DNA of 49,342 bases from UBA1738 sp045538755. Its GTDB lineage: Bacteria > Bacillota > Clostridia > UBA1381. The stretch's first letter is position 1. The number at the start of each line of letters is the position of its first letter. Below the pieces are notes generated by a model. It searched no databases and was not told the DNA's origin. It worked only from the letters and a program-made list of their open reading frames with translations. The DNA is taken from contig JAZQEC010000036.1 in NCBI GenBank assembly GCA_045538755.1, forward strand, positions 1-49,342, read 5' to 3'. Below are positions 15,641 to 23,560 of the stretch, one piece after another. The translations under genes and the position numbers were made by a program.

Positions 15641-16569
15641 CGTTGCGATTTTACGATTTTGAATTTAATCTGCTTTTGATAGAGCCTAAAGTAATACGCT
15701 CAAACTGGACAATCTACTATAATGATATAGGAAGTTTTGAAGCACATCTGCCGCTTACCTCGGAAGCTGCAAAGATTGTGATGGAAAACAGATACCTTGT
15801 CGTTGTTCAAAATGGATTTTCAGGAATAGTAGTGGCGAAAGAACTGCGAAATGAGCTGATTATTTACGCAAGAACCTGTAACTGGCTTTTATCAAAGCGA
15901 ATAACACCTGAATTTTCAACGCTTACGGGAAATTCGGCAGAGCTTGCGTCCGGCTTGGTCAAGACGGCTTTTTCCGATGTTAAAAATTTTGTCTTGGGTG
16001 AGGCGGCAGACGGCAATGAAGTTGATTTTGAAAGTAGCCAAAGACCGACTTTTGATGTTGTAACCGATTGTTTGAAGCTTGGAAACCTCGGTCATAATTT
16101 GGTTTACGACATTAAGAGTGAGCAGTGGGTATTTAACATTTTAAAGGGCAGAGAAAATGACTTGATTATTTCAGAAGGTAATAAAAATGCCTATGATACA
16201 CGTTTGCGTACCGACATTCTTGATCTTGCAACCTGCGGCAGATATGATATGAAAACTGATGAAGGATATGTAAGCACTACTTTAGAAGGCGATGCTGACA
16301 AACAGGGGATTTATCGCTGGGAAACTGAACTTTTTGGGAAAAATCAAAATGAAGCAGCTGTGAGTCTTTCTAAATTGAAGGAAAAGAATGAAATAACCTT
16401 GAAAGCAAAAGGTGCAAAGTTTGGAAAAGACTACCTGCTTGGAGATGTAGTAAGGGTTCAGATTATAAAAGGTGCTTACCGTACAACAGTAAAAAAACGC
16501 ATTTGCGGAGTGGAAATAAGGTTTGAGCACGGAGTAAGTGGTGAACAGCCTATTTTTGAAAACGTGTAA
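15637..16569 (+). CDS. Tail protein, ReqiPepy6 Gp37-like
   Basis: 310 residues from ATG 15637, which overlaps the distal tail stop (ATGA). The sequence SNWTIYYNDIGSFEAHLPL followed by YLVVVQNGFSGIVVAKEL and ARTCNWLLSKRI is typical of the siphovirus ReqiPepy6 Gp37-like family, tail-tip proteins resembling the N-terminal hub of Tal proteins. No peptidase or carbohydrate-binding domain follows and no separate fibre gene is present, so receptor binding is unexplained. Confidence 0.8.
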   Translation: MTLRFYDFEFNLLLIEPKVIRSNWTIYYNDIGSFEAHLPLTSEAAKIVMENRYLVVVQNGFSGIVVAKELRNELIIYARTCNWLLSKRITPEFSTLTGNSAELASGLVKTAFSDVKNFVLGEAADGNEVDFESSQRPTFDVVTDCLKLGNLGHNLVYDIKSEQWVFNILKGRENDLIISEGNKNAYDTRLRTDILDLATCGRYDMKTDEGYVSTTLEGDADKQGIYRWETELFGKNQNEAAVSLSKLKEKNEITLKAKGAKFGKDYLLGDVVRVQIIKGAYRTTVKKRICGVEIRFEHGVSGEQPIFENV

Positions 16570-16591
16570 TGCACGAGGATTGGGAGGACTT

Positions 16592-17026
16592 ATGAGTAAT
16601 ATTAAAACAGCAGTCTGTGCTTTGATTGGCAGCCTCGGTTCGCTTATGGTGCAGCTTTTAGGCGGCTGGGACAGGGATATGACAACATTAGTCATTTTTA
16701 TGGCGGTCGATTTTTTGATGGGACTGGTTATAGCCTCTGTTTTCAGAAATAGTCCTAAATCAGTAAACGGTGCTATAAACAGTCGATCGTGCTTTGAAGG
16801 GCTTTGCAAAAAATGTGTAATTTTAATGTTTGTTCTGGTTGCACACAGACTTGATGTATCGCTTGGTGCAAATTACATAAAAACTGCGACTATTATAGGG
16901 TTTATAGTGAATGAGGCAATTTCTGTAATAGAAAATGCGGGGCTTATGGGCATACCGCTGCCTAAAACGCTCATAAAAGCGATTGATGTTTTAAAAGAAG
17001 GTGAAGACGATGAGGAATATTTCTGA
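16592..17026 (+). CDS. Phage holin
   Basis: 144 residues from ATG 16592 (GGGAGGA upstream). Hydrophobic segments cover ~4-24, ~32-53, ~75-90 and ~98-118, with a charged C-terminal tail (LKEGEDDEEYF). The layout and the sequence around MAVDFLMGLVIAS fit the toxin-secretion/phage-lysis holin family. Overlap with the endolysin gene (17 bp) supports a lysis cassette; it would form the membrane lesion that lets the endolysin out. Confidence 0.85.
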   Translation: MSNIKTAVCALIGSLGSLMVQLLGGWDRDMTTLVIFMAVDFLMGLVIASVFRNSPKSVNGAINSRSCFEGLCKKCVILMFVLVAHRLDVSLGANYIKTATIIGFIVNEAISVIENAGLMGIPLPKTLIKAIDVLKEGEDDEEYF

Positions 17027-17693
17027 TTTACATCCAAAACTTCAAGAGAAAGTTTTTGAATTAAAAAAGTTGTGTGCCCAAAAAGGACTTATAATAGGAA
17101 TTTCTGAGTGCTTGCGCACTAAAGAAGAGCAGGACGCACTTTATGCTAAAGGCAGAACGACAAAAGGGAACATTGTGACAAATGCCAGAGGATCTACTTA
17201 TTCATCAATGCATCAGTGGGGCGTTGCCTTTGATTTTTACAGAAATGATGGAAAAGGCGCTTATGAAGATGGCGATGCTTTCTTCTCAAGGGTAGGAAGG
17301 CTTGGAAAAAGTATCGGTCTTGAATGGGGCGGTGATTGGAAAAGCCCTGTCGATAAGCCGCATTTTCAACTTCCGGATTGGGGTTCTACTGCAAGTATTT
17401 TAAAAAGTAAGTATAAAACACCCGAAAATTTTATGAAAATATGGGAGGATACGGCTATGACAGCAGAAGAAAAAAGAGAATTCGAAGCATTAAAAAAAGA
17501 AGTAGAGAAACTTAAACAAAATGCTGAAAGAGTTTACAATTACACAGTTGACTTGCCTAAGTGGGCGATGCCGACAATTCAAAAGCTTTTGGACAAGGGC
17601 ATTTATGCCGGAGAAAGCGAGAGCAATTTGGATTTGCCGGAAACGCTTATGCGCATTTTGGTAATTAATGACAGAGCAGGGCTTTATGATTAA
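17010..17693 (+). CDS. M15 peptidase endolysin
   Basis: 227 residues from ATG 17010 (AGAAGGTGA upstream; a GTG at 17001 is less likely). Residues ~1-135 form an M15/VanY-type L-Ala-D-Glu peptidase with the zinc motif SSMHQWGVAFD (His68, Asp75) and the second His in KPHFQLP (His118). A short coiled coil (EEKREFEALKKEVEKL) leads to a C-terminal ~50-residue module (PKWAMPTIQKLLDKGIYAGE), similar to repeats at the ends of clostridial endolysins. It should cut peptidoglycan stem peptides during particle release. Confidence 0.88.
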   Translation: MRNISDLHPKLQEKVFELKKLCAQKGLIIGISECLRTKEEQDALYAKGRTTKGNIVTNARGSTYSSMHQWGVAFDFYRNDGKGAYEDGDAFFSRVGRLGKSIGLEWGGDWKSPVDKPHFQLPDWGSTASILKSKYKTPENFMKIWEDTAMTAEEKREFEALKKEVEKLKQNAERVYNYTVDLPKWAMPTIQKLLDKGIYAGESESNLDLPETLMRILVINDRAGLYD

Positions 17694-18014
17694 AACCCTC
17701 GGGCTGATGCAAAAAAATGCGTCACCCATCATTGACAATTGTACAATACTCACATCGGTTTTTGTCGAATACACTTGACAAATTTTGTCGTAGAGAATAT
17801 AATATCAGCATTGAGGCGTTAAATCTAATTAGAGGAGTTTGCCATACAAAGATATGACGAAAGGGCAGAACAGAGCAGGGTAAATGAGTCAAATACAAGA
17901 GGATACAGCAAAACGCGCATAAAGAGGTATTGCAGGCTTAAAAAAGCTTACAGATGTTTTTAGGTAGCATAAATAGGACAATGCGTGACGAATAAAAATG
18001 TTATGGAGTTTTGA
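17694..18014. other. Gene-free stretch with promoter and leader
   Basis: About 320 bp between endolysin and the LtaS-like gene. A perfect promoter lies at 17775-17803. The ~190 nt from the expected start near 17810 to the next gene hold no reading frame with a credible start. An imperfect GGGCTGATGC/GCGTCACCC hairpin (~17700-17728) lacks a U-tract. This is the probable right edge of the phage-like cluster; no attachment site was recognised. Confidence 0.5.
17775..17803 (+). promoter_or_regulatory. Strong promoter upstream of LtaS-like gene
   Basis: TTGACA (17775-17780), 17-nt spacer, TATAAT (17798-17803), both boxes perfect. It gives an untranslated leader of about 200 nt. Confidence 0.88.
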
Positions 18015-19949
18015 ATGAAAGAAAGTATTTTTGAAGTCGAAGAAAAACTAACCCCGATACCTGAAAAAACCGAAGAAATAGAAAAACGAGATTCTTGGAA
18101 AAAGAAGTTTCAGCATACCAGAAAAACTGATTTAAAAAATTGCTGGAATATAATAGGTATGCTTTGCACTATTTTTGCACCGCTATATCTTTATTTTTCA
18201 ATGGAGTATTTCTATTTTGAATCGTTATGGAATTTTTTGGGTTATTCTTGGAAATTCCCAGGTGCCAGAGTTTTTACTATTTTGATACTCTATGGATTAT
18301 ATATAACGCTATGGCTTTTGGTGAAAAAAGGCTTTATTGCTGCTCTTGTGATGTTTTTGGGTGGATTTCTGCTTGCAACGGCAAACTATTTTAAACATAG
18401 CCTGACAGGCGATTTTGTATATCCTTGGGACATTGTGAACCAAAAGGAGAATGTTGGTGAGCTTTTGGGTTTTATAAAAAACGGACTGCCTGCTGCGCAT
18501 ATTTTGCTTATCTTAATGGCAATAATTCTTCTGGTGGTGATATTTCATAGCAGACCACAAATCAAGCTGCGGTTTATAACAAGAACGATGCTGGCTGCGG
18601 TTATAGTCACTTTAATCTATATGCCATTTAGAACCTCTGAACAAATTTCAAAAACATTTACTGCCTTTGGTATGAAAAGGGAATCGACTATAACGCAGGA
18701 GAATAATCACATTGAGCATGGTTTTACAGGAGGGTTTATTGTTAATGTGTTGTCGATGTCGGTGAACAGCCCTGAAGAATACAGCGAAGAAAAGGTAAAG
18801 GGAATATTGTCGCCTTACACAGAAAAAGATGCGGCAGCGGGATTTAACTCACCAGATATAATCGTAATTTTATCTGAAAGTTTCTGGGACCCTAAACTTT
18901 TGCCGGGAACTATATTTTCTGAAAACCCTATAAAAAATTTTGAAGAAATTTCAATGCGTAAAAACGCAAGAAGTGGATATATGTATGAAACCGCTATGGG
19001 AGGAGGAACGGTCAGGACAGAATTTGAAGTGTTGACCGGACTCACAGTAGAACAGCTTCCGGCAGGTGCTGTGCCATGGCAGTATGTAAGCCGTGATATG
19101 CCTACATATGTGTCGCATTATAAAGATAATGGTTATCGAACACTTGCCATGCACACATATATGCCGTCTTTTTACTTCCGTAAAAATACATATCCGTATC
19201 TTGGTTTTGATGAAATGTATTTTTCAGATGACCTTATGCTTATTGATGAAGTCGACTGCTATACTAAGGGAGGATACATTTCGGATGACAGTTTTGCGTC
19301 TTATGTTAAGTATCTTATGGATATGGATGACAGTAAGCCGTGCTTCCTTTTTGGAATCAGTATGGAAAACCATCAGCCGTACGAGAATAAGTTTGAAAAA
19401 CTAGAAGTGGAAGTGGAAAATCCTAAACTTTCAAAAGGTGCGCTCAATTCTCTTTTAAATTACACAACAGGTGTACGGGATTCTGATTTGGCGCTTAAGA
19501 AAATAGTGGACTATATTGATAATAGAGAAAAAGATACTCTGCTAGTATATTTTGGAGACCACATACCAACTTTGGGTGCAAATAGTGCGGCATATATTGA
19601 AAGCGGCTTTATAGCAGACAGCGCAGTTTTGGGTAAGGAGGATGTGCGGAAAACCTTGCGTGTGCCGTTCCTTATCTATGGTAACTTCGATTTGATGGAA
19701 ATAGATATGGCAGAGCAGGGAAACAAAAATGCAATATCGGCATATAATCTTTTAAATGTGGCAACTGAGCTTGCAGGTGCACCAAAAACTGCATATATGG
19801 AGTTTTTGAGTGATTATTATAATGAAACACCATTTTATAATGACAGAATTTTTGTTCCTATGACAGAGCGACTTGAAGGATTTGTTGCTGCGCATAGAAT
19901 GCTTACTTATGATATTTTGGTAGGAAAAAATTATTCTGCTAATGAATAG
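18015..19949 (+). CDS. LtaS-like sulfatase-family phosphoglycerol transferase
   Basis: 644 residues. After a charged 40-residue N-terminus come five membrane segments (~44-66, 84-102, 106-125, 161-179 and 190-205), then an extracellular alkaline-phosphatase-fold domain. The metal and nucleophile residues of lipoteichoic acid synthases are visible: Glu in ILSESFWD (~288), the Thr nucleophile in GGGTVRTEF (~332) and Asp-His in VYFGDHIPTLG (~520). Family members transfer glycerol-phosphate from phosphatidylglycerol to wall or membrane glycolipids. The start ATG 18015 has only a modest ribosome site (GGAG). The gene has its own promoter and terminator. Whether it is the primary synthase or a primase/paralogue cannot be told. 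Confidence 0.87.
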   Translation: MKESIFEVEEKLTPIPEKTEEIEKRDSWKKKFQHTRKTDLKNCWNIIGMLCTIFAPLYLYFSMEYFYFESLWNFLGYSWKFPGARVFTILILYGLYITLWLLVKKGFIAALVMFLGGFLLATANYFKHSLTGDFVYPWDIVNQKENVGELLGFIKNGLPAAHILLILMAIILLVVIFHSRPQIKLRFITRTMLAAVIVTLIYMPFRTSEQISKTFTAFGMKRESTITQENNHIEHGFTGGFIVNVLSMSVNSPEEYSEEKVKGILSPYTEKDAAAGFNSPDIIVILSESFWDPKLLPGTIFSENPIKNFEEISMRKNARSGYMYETAMGGGTVRTEFEVLTGLTVEQLPAGAVPWQYVSRDMPTYVSHYKDNGYRTLAMHTYMPSFYFRKNTYPYLGFDEMYFSDDLMLIDEVDCYTKGGYISDDSFASYVKYLMDMDDSKPCFLFGISMENHQPYENKFEKLEVEVENPKLSKGALNSLLNYTTGVRDSDLALKKIVDYIDNREKDTLLVYFGDHIPTLGANSAAYIESGFIADSAVLGKEDVRKTLRVPFLIYGNFDLMEIDMAEQGNKNAISAYNLLNVATELAGAPKTAYMEFLSDYYNETPFYNDRIFVPMTERLEGFVAAHRMLTYDILVGKNYSANE

Positions 19950-19953
19950 GAAA

Positions 19954-19990
19954 AACTGTAAAAACAAATTTGTTTTTACAGTTTTTTTTA
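19954..19990 (+). terminator. Terminator of LtaS-like gene
   Basis: ACTGTAAAAACA and TGTTTTTACAGT form a long stem followed by eight T. Confidence 0.88.
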
Positions 19991-19993
19991 TAC

Positions 19994-20025
19994 AAAAAAA
20001 TCGGAACAAGCATAACTTGTTCCGA
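19994..20025 (-). terminator. Orphan leftward terminator
   Basis: On the minus strand TCGGAACAAG, loop TTATG and CTTGTTCCGA form a perfect 10-bp stem followed by seven T. No minus-strand gene or promoter was found to its right. Confidence 0.6.
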
Positions 20026-20183
20026 GGTGGCGCTAACGGTCAATATTAATACGAACAAATATGCGGTGCAAAATGATGCAGATTATTTTACAGTGAAATA
20101 ATTTTTTATGTGCCGAATAACAAATAAAGAAGCTGTACTGCTAGTCATTAGGGCTGTGAGGAAAGGGCGTAAGTATTTTCTGC

Positions 20184-20202
20184 AGAAGCAAGGCTTCTTT
20201 TT
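20184..20202 (+). terminator. Small terminator-like hairpin
   Basis: AGAAGC (20184-20189) pairs with GCTTCT (20193-20198), loop of three, then T-rich. It may end a short transcript or attenuate transcription before the MFS gene. Confidence 0.5.
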
Positions 20203-20223
20203 GTTTGATTTTTATTCGTCCGC

Positions 20224-20252
20224 TTGAAAAATACACATTTTTGTAGTAAAAT
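20224..20252 (+). promoter_or_regulatory. MFS gene promoter
   Basis: TTGAAA, 17-nt spacer, TAAAAT. Confidence 0.6.
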
Positions 20253-20317
20253 AATTCTATAAATAAGAATTTCTAGGAATAAAAATATTATAAGCATTAT
20301 CGGTACAAGGAGACATT

Positions 20318-21499
20318 ATGACAAAAACGAAGAACTATAAAAAAACACTGATTGCCTGCTATCTCGGTTATATCACGCAAGCGATATCCTCAAATTTTGC
20401 ACCGCTTTTGTTTTTGACGTTCAAGGATACCTATGGAATTTCACTCGAAATGATTGCGTTTATTCCGATGGTATTTTACTTAACACAATTGCTCGTTGAC
20501 TTGGTGGCAGTGAAATTCGCTGACATCATTGGATACCGCATTTGTGTGGTGGCTTCGCAGTTGGTTTCTACTGTGGGACTTATCCTGATGTCATTCTTGC
20601 CAGAATTACTCCCTAATCCTTTTTTGGGCATTATCATTTCCGTAGTCCTTTATGCAATAGGTAGTGGACTCATTGAGGTTTTACTAAGTCCGATTGTCGA
20701 AGCTTGTCCGTTTGAGAACAAAGCAGGTGTGATGAGTCTCCTGCACTCGTTTTACTGCTGGGGCGCTGTTGGTGTGATCTTGGGCTCTGCCATATTTTTT
20801 GCAATATTTGGTACGGCGCATTGGCAGTTCCTTGCGCTGATATGGGCGGTAGTGCCGTTATTAAACACCTTTATTTTTCTCTCTTGTCCAATAGAGCGAT
20901 TGGTAGATGACGTAGAAGGAATGCGTATCGGTCAGTTGTTGAGACTTCCTTTGTTTTTGCTTATGATCATGCTTATGATATGTGCAGGCGCATCTGAGGC
21001 AACTATGACTCAATGGGCATCAGCCTTTACAGAATCTGCTCTTGGTGTTTCCAAAACCATAGGTGACCTAGTCGGTCCATGTCAGTTTGCTGTTTTTATG
21101 GGATTAGCACGTGTGTTTTACGGAAAGAAAAGCGAGAAACTTGATCTTGCCAAGGTTATGCTGGTCTGCGGATCGCTGTGTGTGATATGCTACCTGTTGG
21201 CAGCCCTCTCGCCAATCCCGATTATAGGTCTTATCGGCTGCGCTCTTTGCGGATTGTCGGTAGGAATTATGTGGCCAGGAACGATTAGTATTTCCTCACA
21301 AAAGTGTCCCAAGGGCGGAACTGCAATGTTTGCCTTTTTGGCTTTAGCGGGAGATCTGGGTGCGGCGGTTGGCCCCACTATGGTTGGAACAATCGCGGAT
21401 GCCGTAGGAGGCAATTTGAAAACAGGTTTGCTTTTTGCCACCTTATTTCCAGTCGTCATGATTTTTGGACTTATTTTACTTGTAAAAAACAGGAAATAA
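20318..21499 (+). CDS. Major facilitator superfamily permease
   Basis: 393 residues with about 12 hydrophobic segments, e.g. MIAFIPMVFYLTQLLVDLVA, GIIISVVLYAIGSGLIEVLL, AFLALAGDLGAAVGPTMVG and LFATLFPVVMIFGLILLV. The pattern ACYLGYITQAISSNFAPLLFL followed by FADIIGYR resembles the sugar-permease (FucP-like) branch of the superfamily. The substrate is unknown. Codon choice looks richer in CTC, CTG, ATC and GTC than in flanking genes, by eye, which could mean a different origin. It has its own promoter and a long-hairpin terminator. Confidence 0.82.
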   Translation: MTKTKNYKKTLIACYLGYITQAISSNFAPLLFLTFKDTYGISLEMIAFIPMVFYLTQLLVDLVAVKFADIIGYRICVVASQLVSTVGLILMSFLPELLPNPFLGIIISVVLYAIGSGLIEVLLSPIVEACPFENKAGVMSLLHSFYCWGAVGVILGSAIFFAIFGTAHWQFLALIWAVVPLLNTFIFLSCPIERLVDDVEGMRIGQLLRLPLFLLMIMLMICAGASEATMTQWASAFTESALGVSKTIGDLVGPCQFAVFMGLARVFYGKKSEKLDLAKVMLVCGSLCVICYLLAALSPIPIIGLIGCALCGLSVGIMWPGTISISSQKCPKGGTAMFAFLALAGDLGAAVGPTMVGTIADAVGGNLKTGLLFATLFPVVMIFGLILLVKNRK

Positions 21500-21553
21500 A
21501 ATAATTAGTACATCATTAAAAGAATACAATATTCACATTCATCTTAATAAAAC

Positions 21554-21601
21554 AAATGCATCGCTTTTTGGAATTGGAACGAAAAAGAGGTGCATTTTTT
21601 T
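21554..21601 (+). terminator. Two-tier terminator after MFS gene
   Basis: The outer stem AAATGCAYC/GGTGCATTT encloses an inner stem CTTTTT/AAAAAG and is followed by a T-run. The hairpin after the glycosyltransferase gene has the same outer stem. Confidence 0.75.
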
Positions 21602-21636
21602 GAAAGATTAGTTTATAGTGAACTTTTCTTTTTCTA

Positions 21637-21665
21637 TTGACTTTTATATTAAAATGAGGTATGAT
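21637..21665 (+). promoter_or_regulatory. Promoter of AbrB-type gene with overlapping palindrome
   Basis: TTGACT, 17-nt spacer, TATGAT. A perfect 7-bp inverted repeat GGTATGA-TTAT-TCATACC (21658-21675) covers the -10 box and is a likely operator. Confidence 0.75.
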
Positions 21666-21698
21666 TATTCATACCAATCATACAAAGGAGAGATAACT

Positions 21699-21908
21699 AT
21701 GAACATACCTGAAGGAAAATATGCATGGATGGTTAAAATAGGAGAAAAGGGACAGTTTGTTATTCCCAAAGAAGCAAGGGAATTGTTTGAACTGCATCCT
21801 GGAGATGAAATTTTGGTTCTTGGTGATAAAGAGAGAGGAATAGCAATTCTTCCTAAAGCAAAGCAACAAGATTTTGTTAAACAAGTTTTTAGTGATATAG
21901 AAGAATGA
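21699..21908 (+). CDS. AbrB/SpoVT-type DNA-binding regulator
   Basis: 69 residues from ATG 21699, which has AAAGGAG 5-12 nt upstream; the open frame extends 27 codons further without a ribosome site. MVKIGEKGQFVIPKEARELFELHPGDEILVLGD is the swapped-hairpin AbrB-type domain, and the residual helix (QQDFVKQVFSDIEE) is short. Such small AbrB proteins act as dimeric transcription regulators, often of an adjacent gene. It lies 16 bp before the glycosyltransferase gene, probably in one operon, and may bind the palindrome over its own -10 box. Confidence 0.88.
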   Translation: MNIPEGKYAWMVKIGEKGQFVIPKEARELFELHPGDEILVLGDKERGIAILPKAKQQDFVKQVFSDIEE

Positions 21909-21924
21909 AATCAGGTGAAGAAAT

Positions 21925-23103
21925 ATGAGCAAAATTGTTTTCTTTTGTATTCCTGCACACGGACACACTAACCCCACCTTGGGCGTTGTCAGAGAACTCG
22001 TTTCTCGCGGACATCAGGTGTGGTACTATTCATATAACATTATGCGTGAAAAAATCGAGTCGGCAGGAGCAACATTTATACCCTGCGATGATTATGATAC
22101 GGAGCGAAAACTCGACGTCAAGGATTCTTCACGTATAGGAAAAGACCTTGCTTTTTCTACAAAGATATTGGTAGATGCAACATTGGCACTTGATGATAAG
22201 GTTTGTAGCCAAATGGAGGAACTTAAGCCTGATTGCATTGTTGCAGACTCTATGGCACTATGGGGAAAAGCCGTTGCACTAAAGCTTGGTATCCCCTTTG
22301 TTTCTTCAACAACAACCTTTGCGTTTAATCAGCATTCAGCAAGGATTATGAAACGAGGCGTCGGAGATTTGTTTAAGATGATTTTTTCTATACCCAAAAC
22401 CACTAAACAAATTAAACGGTTGCAAAGTAAAGGATATCCGGTCAAAAATATTCTTGATATTATTGGTAATGATGATAACACACATACTATTGTCTATACC
22501 TCTCCTGAATTTCAGCCTTGTTCAGAGACTTTTTCGGACAAATATGCATTTGTCGGACCTTCAATTCGTCCTGTAAACGATAAGTTTGAGAAAAAGAGAG
22601 ATAAACTGATTTATATATCAATGGGAACTGTTAATAATGATATGATGCCTTTTTATAAAACGTGCATATCTACTTTCAAAGATACAGAGTATCAGGTTAT
22701 TATGTCTGTTGGCAATCTTGTGTATATGGATGATTTTGGAGTTCTCCCTGAAAATGTATCAGTTTTTTCACATCTTGATCAAATTGCGGTTTTGAAAATA
22801 GCCGATGTATTCATATCACATTGTGGAATGAATAGCGTCAGCGAAAGTTTATATTTTGAAGTTCCACTTGTTATGTTACCACAAACAACAGAGCAAAAAG
22901 GGGTTGCCGCGCGTGTTTTGGGTCTTGGTGCAGGAATAATGCTTGATGGAACAGATGCTGCTTCGATTTTGAGTGCTGTAAATGAAATATCAAGCAACAA
23001 CGCCTATAAGCAAAAGGCCAAGAGAATTGCTGACGGGTTTAAAAACTCCTCGGGTGCAAAAGGTGCTGCAGATAAAATTATTCAGGTTTGTGAAAGTGAT
23101 TAG
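21925..23103 (+). CDS. UGT/MGT-type glycosyltransferase (GT1)
   Basis: 392 residues with the GT-B fold of the macrolide/UDP-glucosyltransferase family. The N-terminal acceptor domain begins MSKIVFFCIPAHGHTNPTLGV. The C-terminal sugar-nucleotide domain has YISMGTV, VFISHCGMNSVSESLYFEVPLV and LPQTTEQ, matching the UGT signature with its His-Cys-Gly-x-Asn core and the terminal Gln. Members transfer sugars to small molecules, lipids or macrolide antibiotics, so detoxification or glycolipid synthesis are both possible. The AbrB-type regulator upstream points to controlled expression. Confidence 0.87.
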   Translation: MSKIVFFCIPAHGHTNPTLGVVRELVSRGHQVWYYSYNIMREKIESAGATFIPCDDYDTERKLDVKDSSRIGKDLAFSTKILVDATLALDDKVCSQMEELKPDCIVADSMALWGKAVALKLGIPFVSSTTTFAFNQHSARIMKRGVGDLFKMIFSIPKTTKQIKRLQSKGYPVKNILDIIGNDDNTHTIVYTSPEFQPCSETFSDKYAFVGPSIRPVNDKFEKKRDKLIYISMGTVNNDMMPFYKTCISTFKDTEYQVIMSVGNLVYMDDFGVLPENVSVFSHLDQIAVLKIADVFISHCGMNSVSESLYFEVPLVMLPQTTEQKGVAARVLGLGAGIMLDGTDAASILSAVNEISSNNAYKQKAKRIADGFKNSSGAKGAADKIIQVCESD

Positions 23104-23132
23104 TTCGGTGGATTCCGACTTGGTTAAAGAAG

Positions 23133-23181
23133 AAAAAATGCACCGCAGGTTTCACTACGAAACTTATTTTGGTGCATTTTT
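23133..23181 (+). terminator. Two-tier terminator after glycosyltransferase
   Basis: Outer stem AAATGCACC/GGTGCATTT, inner stem AGGTTTC/GAAACTT, T-run. The layout and size equal the hairpin at 21554-21601. Confidence 0.78.
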
Positions 23182-23311
23182 GTTTAGAAAAGTTTTTTAG
23201 TAATTGAAATTATATCGAATGTATTAAAATAGATGTTTTAAGCACCATATAATTCACCATAAAACTTTTCTTTTTAGAGAAACCTCCTTAGGTAGTACGT
23301 TTTGAGCAAAG

Positions 23312-23355
23312 AAAAAAGAACCATAATTTTATGTCAAAATTATGGTTCTTTTTTT
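23312..23355 (-). terminator. Terminator of the tRNA cluster
   Basis: On the minus strand AAAGAACCATAATTTT pairs with AAAATTATGGTTCTTT, followed by T. It begins at the encoded CCA of tRNA-Cys. Confidence 0.85.
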
Positions 23356-23429
23356 GGAGGCACCACCCGGATTTGAACCGGGGCATAAAAGTGTTGCAGA
23401 CTTCTGCCTTACCACTTGGCTATGGTGCC
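23355..23429 (-). tRNA. tRNA-Cys (GCA)
   Basis: The cloverleaf can be drawn: acceptor GGCACCA/TGGTGCC, anticodon loop CTGCAAC with GCA, T arm CCCGG-TTCAAAT-CCGGG, U73 and encoded CCA. Last gene of the cluster. Confidence 0.95.
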
Positions 23430-23477
23430 GTTTATAGAAAAAGACGCAAATTTTATTAAATATGCGTCTTTTGTAGA

Positions 23478-23552
23478 TGGAGCGGAAGACGAGATTCGAA
23501 CTCGCGACGTTCACCTTGGCAAGGTGACGCTCTACCACTGAGCCACTCCCGC
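23478..23552 (-). tRNA. tRNA-Gly (GCC)
   Basis: Acceptor GCGGGAG/CTTCCGC, anticodon loop TTGCCAA with GCC, T loop GTTCGAATC, encoded CCA. Confidence 0.95.
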
Positions 23553-23560
23553 ATATATAA

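Larger units (their letters stand above)
20026..20317. other. Gene-free stretch before MFS gene
   Basis: About 290 bp. It contains a small rightward terminator (20184-20202) and the MFS promoter (20224-20252). No reading frame with a start and ribosome site was seen. A short RNA ending at ~20202 or the remains of a lost gene are both possible. Confidence 0.4.

Noticed and set aside
17830..17960. Small gene encoding a Lys/Arg-rich peptide before the LtaS-like gene
   Set aside because: The frame has no ATG, GTG or TTG start near the AGAGGAG; a 9-codon ATG frame inside is too short and badly spaced.
5739..18014. Complete inducible prophage with integration module
   Set aside because: No integrase, recombinase, tRNA target or direct repeats at either edge were found; only a particle cluster with its switch is supported.
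23186..23271. Attachment or insertion-element ends (AGAAAAGTTTT / AAAACTTTTCT, 64 nt apart)
   Set aside because: The inverted repeat is A/T-only in character, encloses no gene, and has no matching direct repeats; chance is likely.
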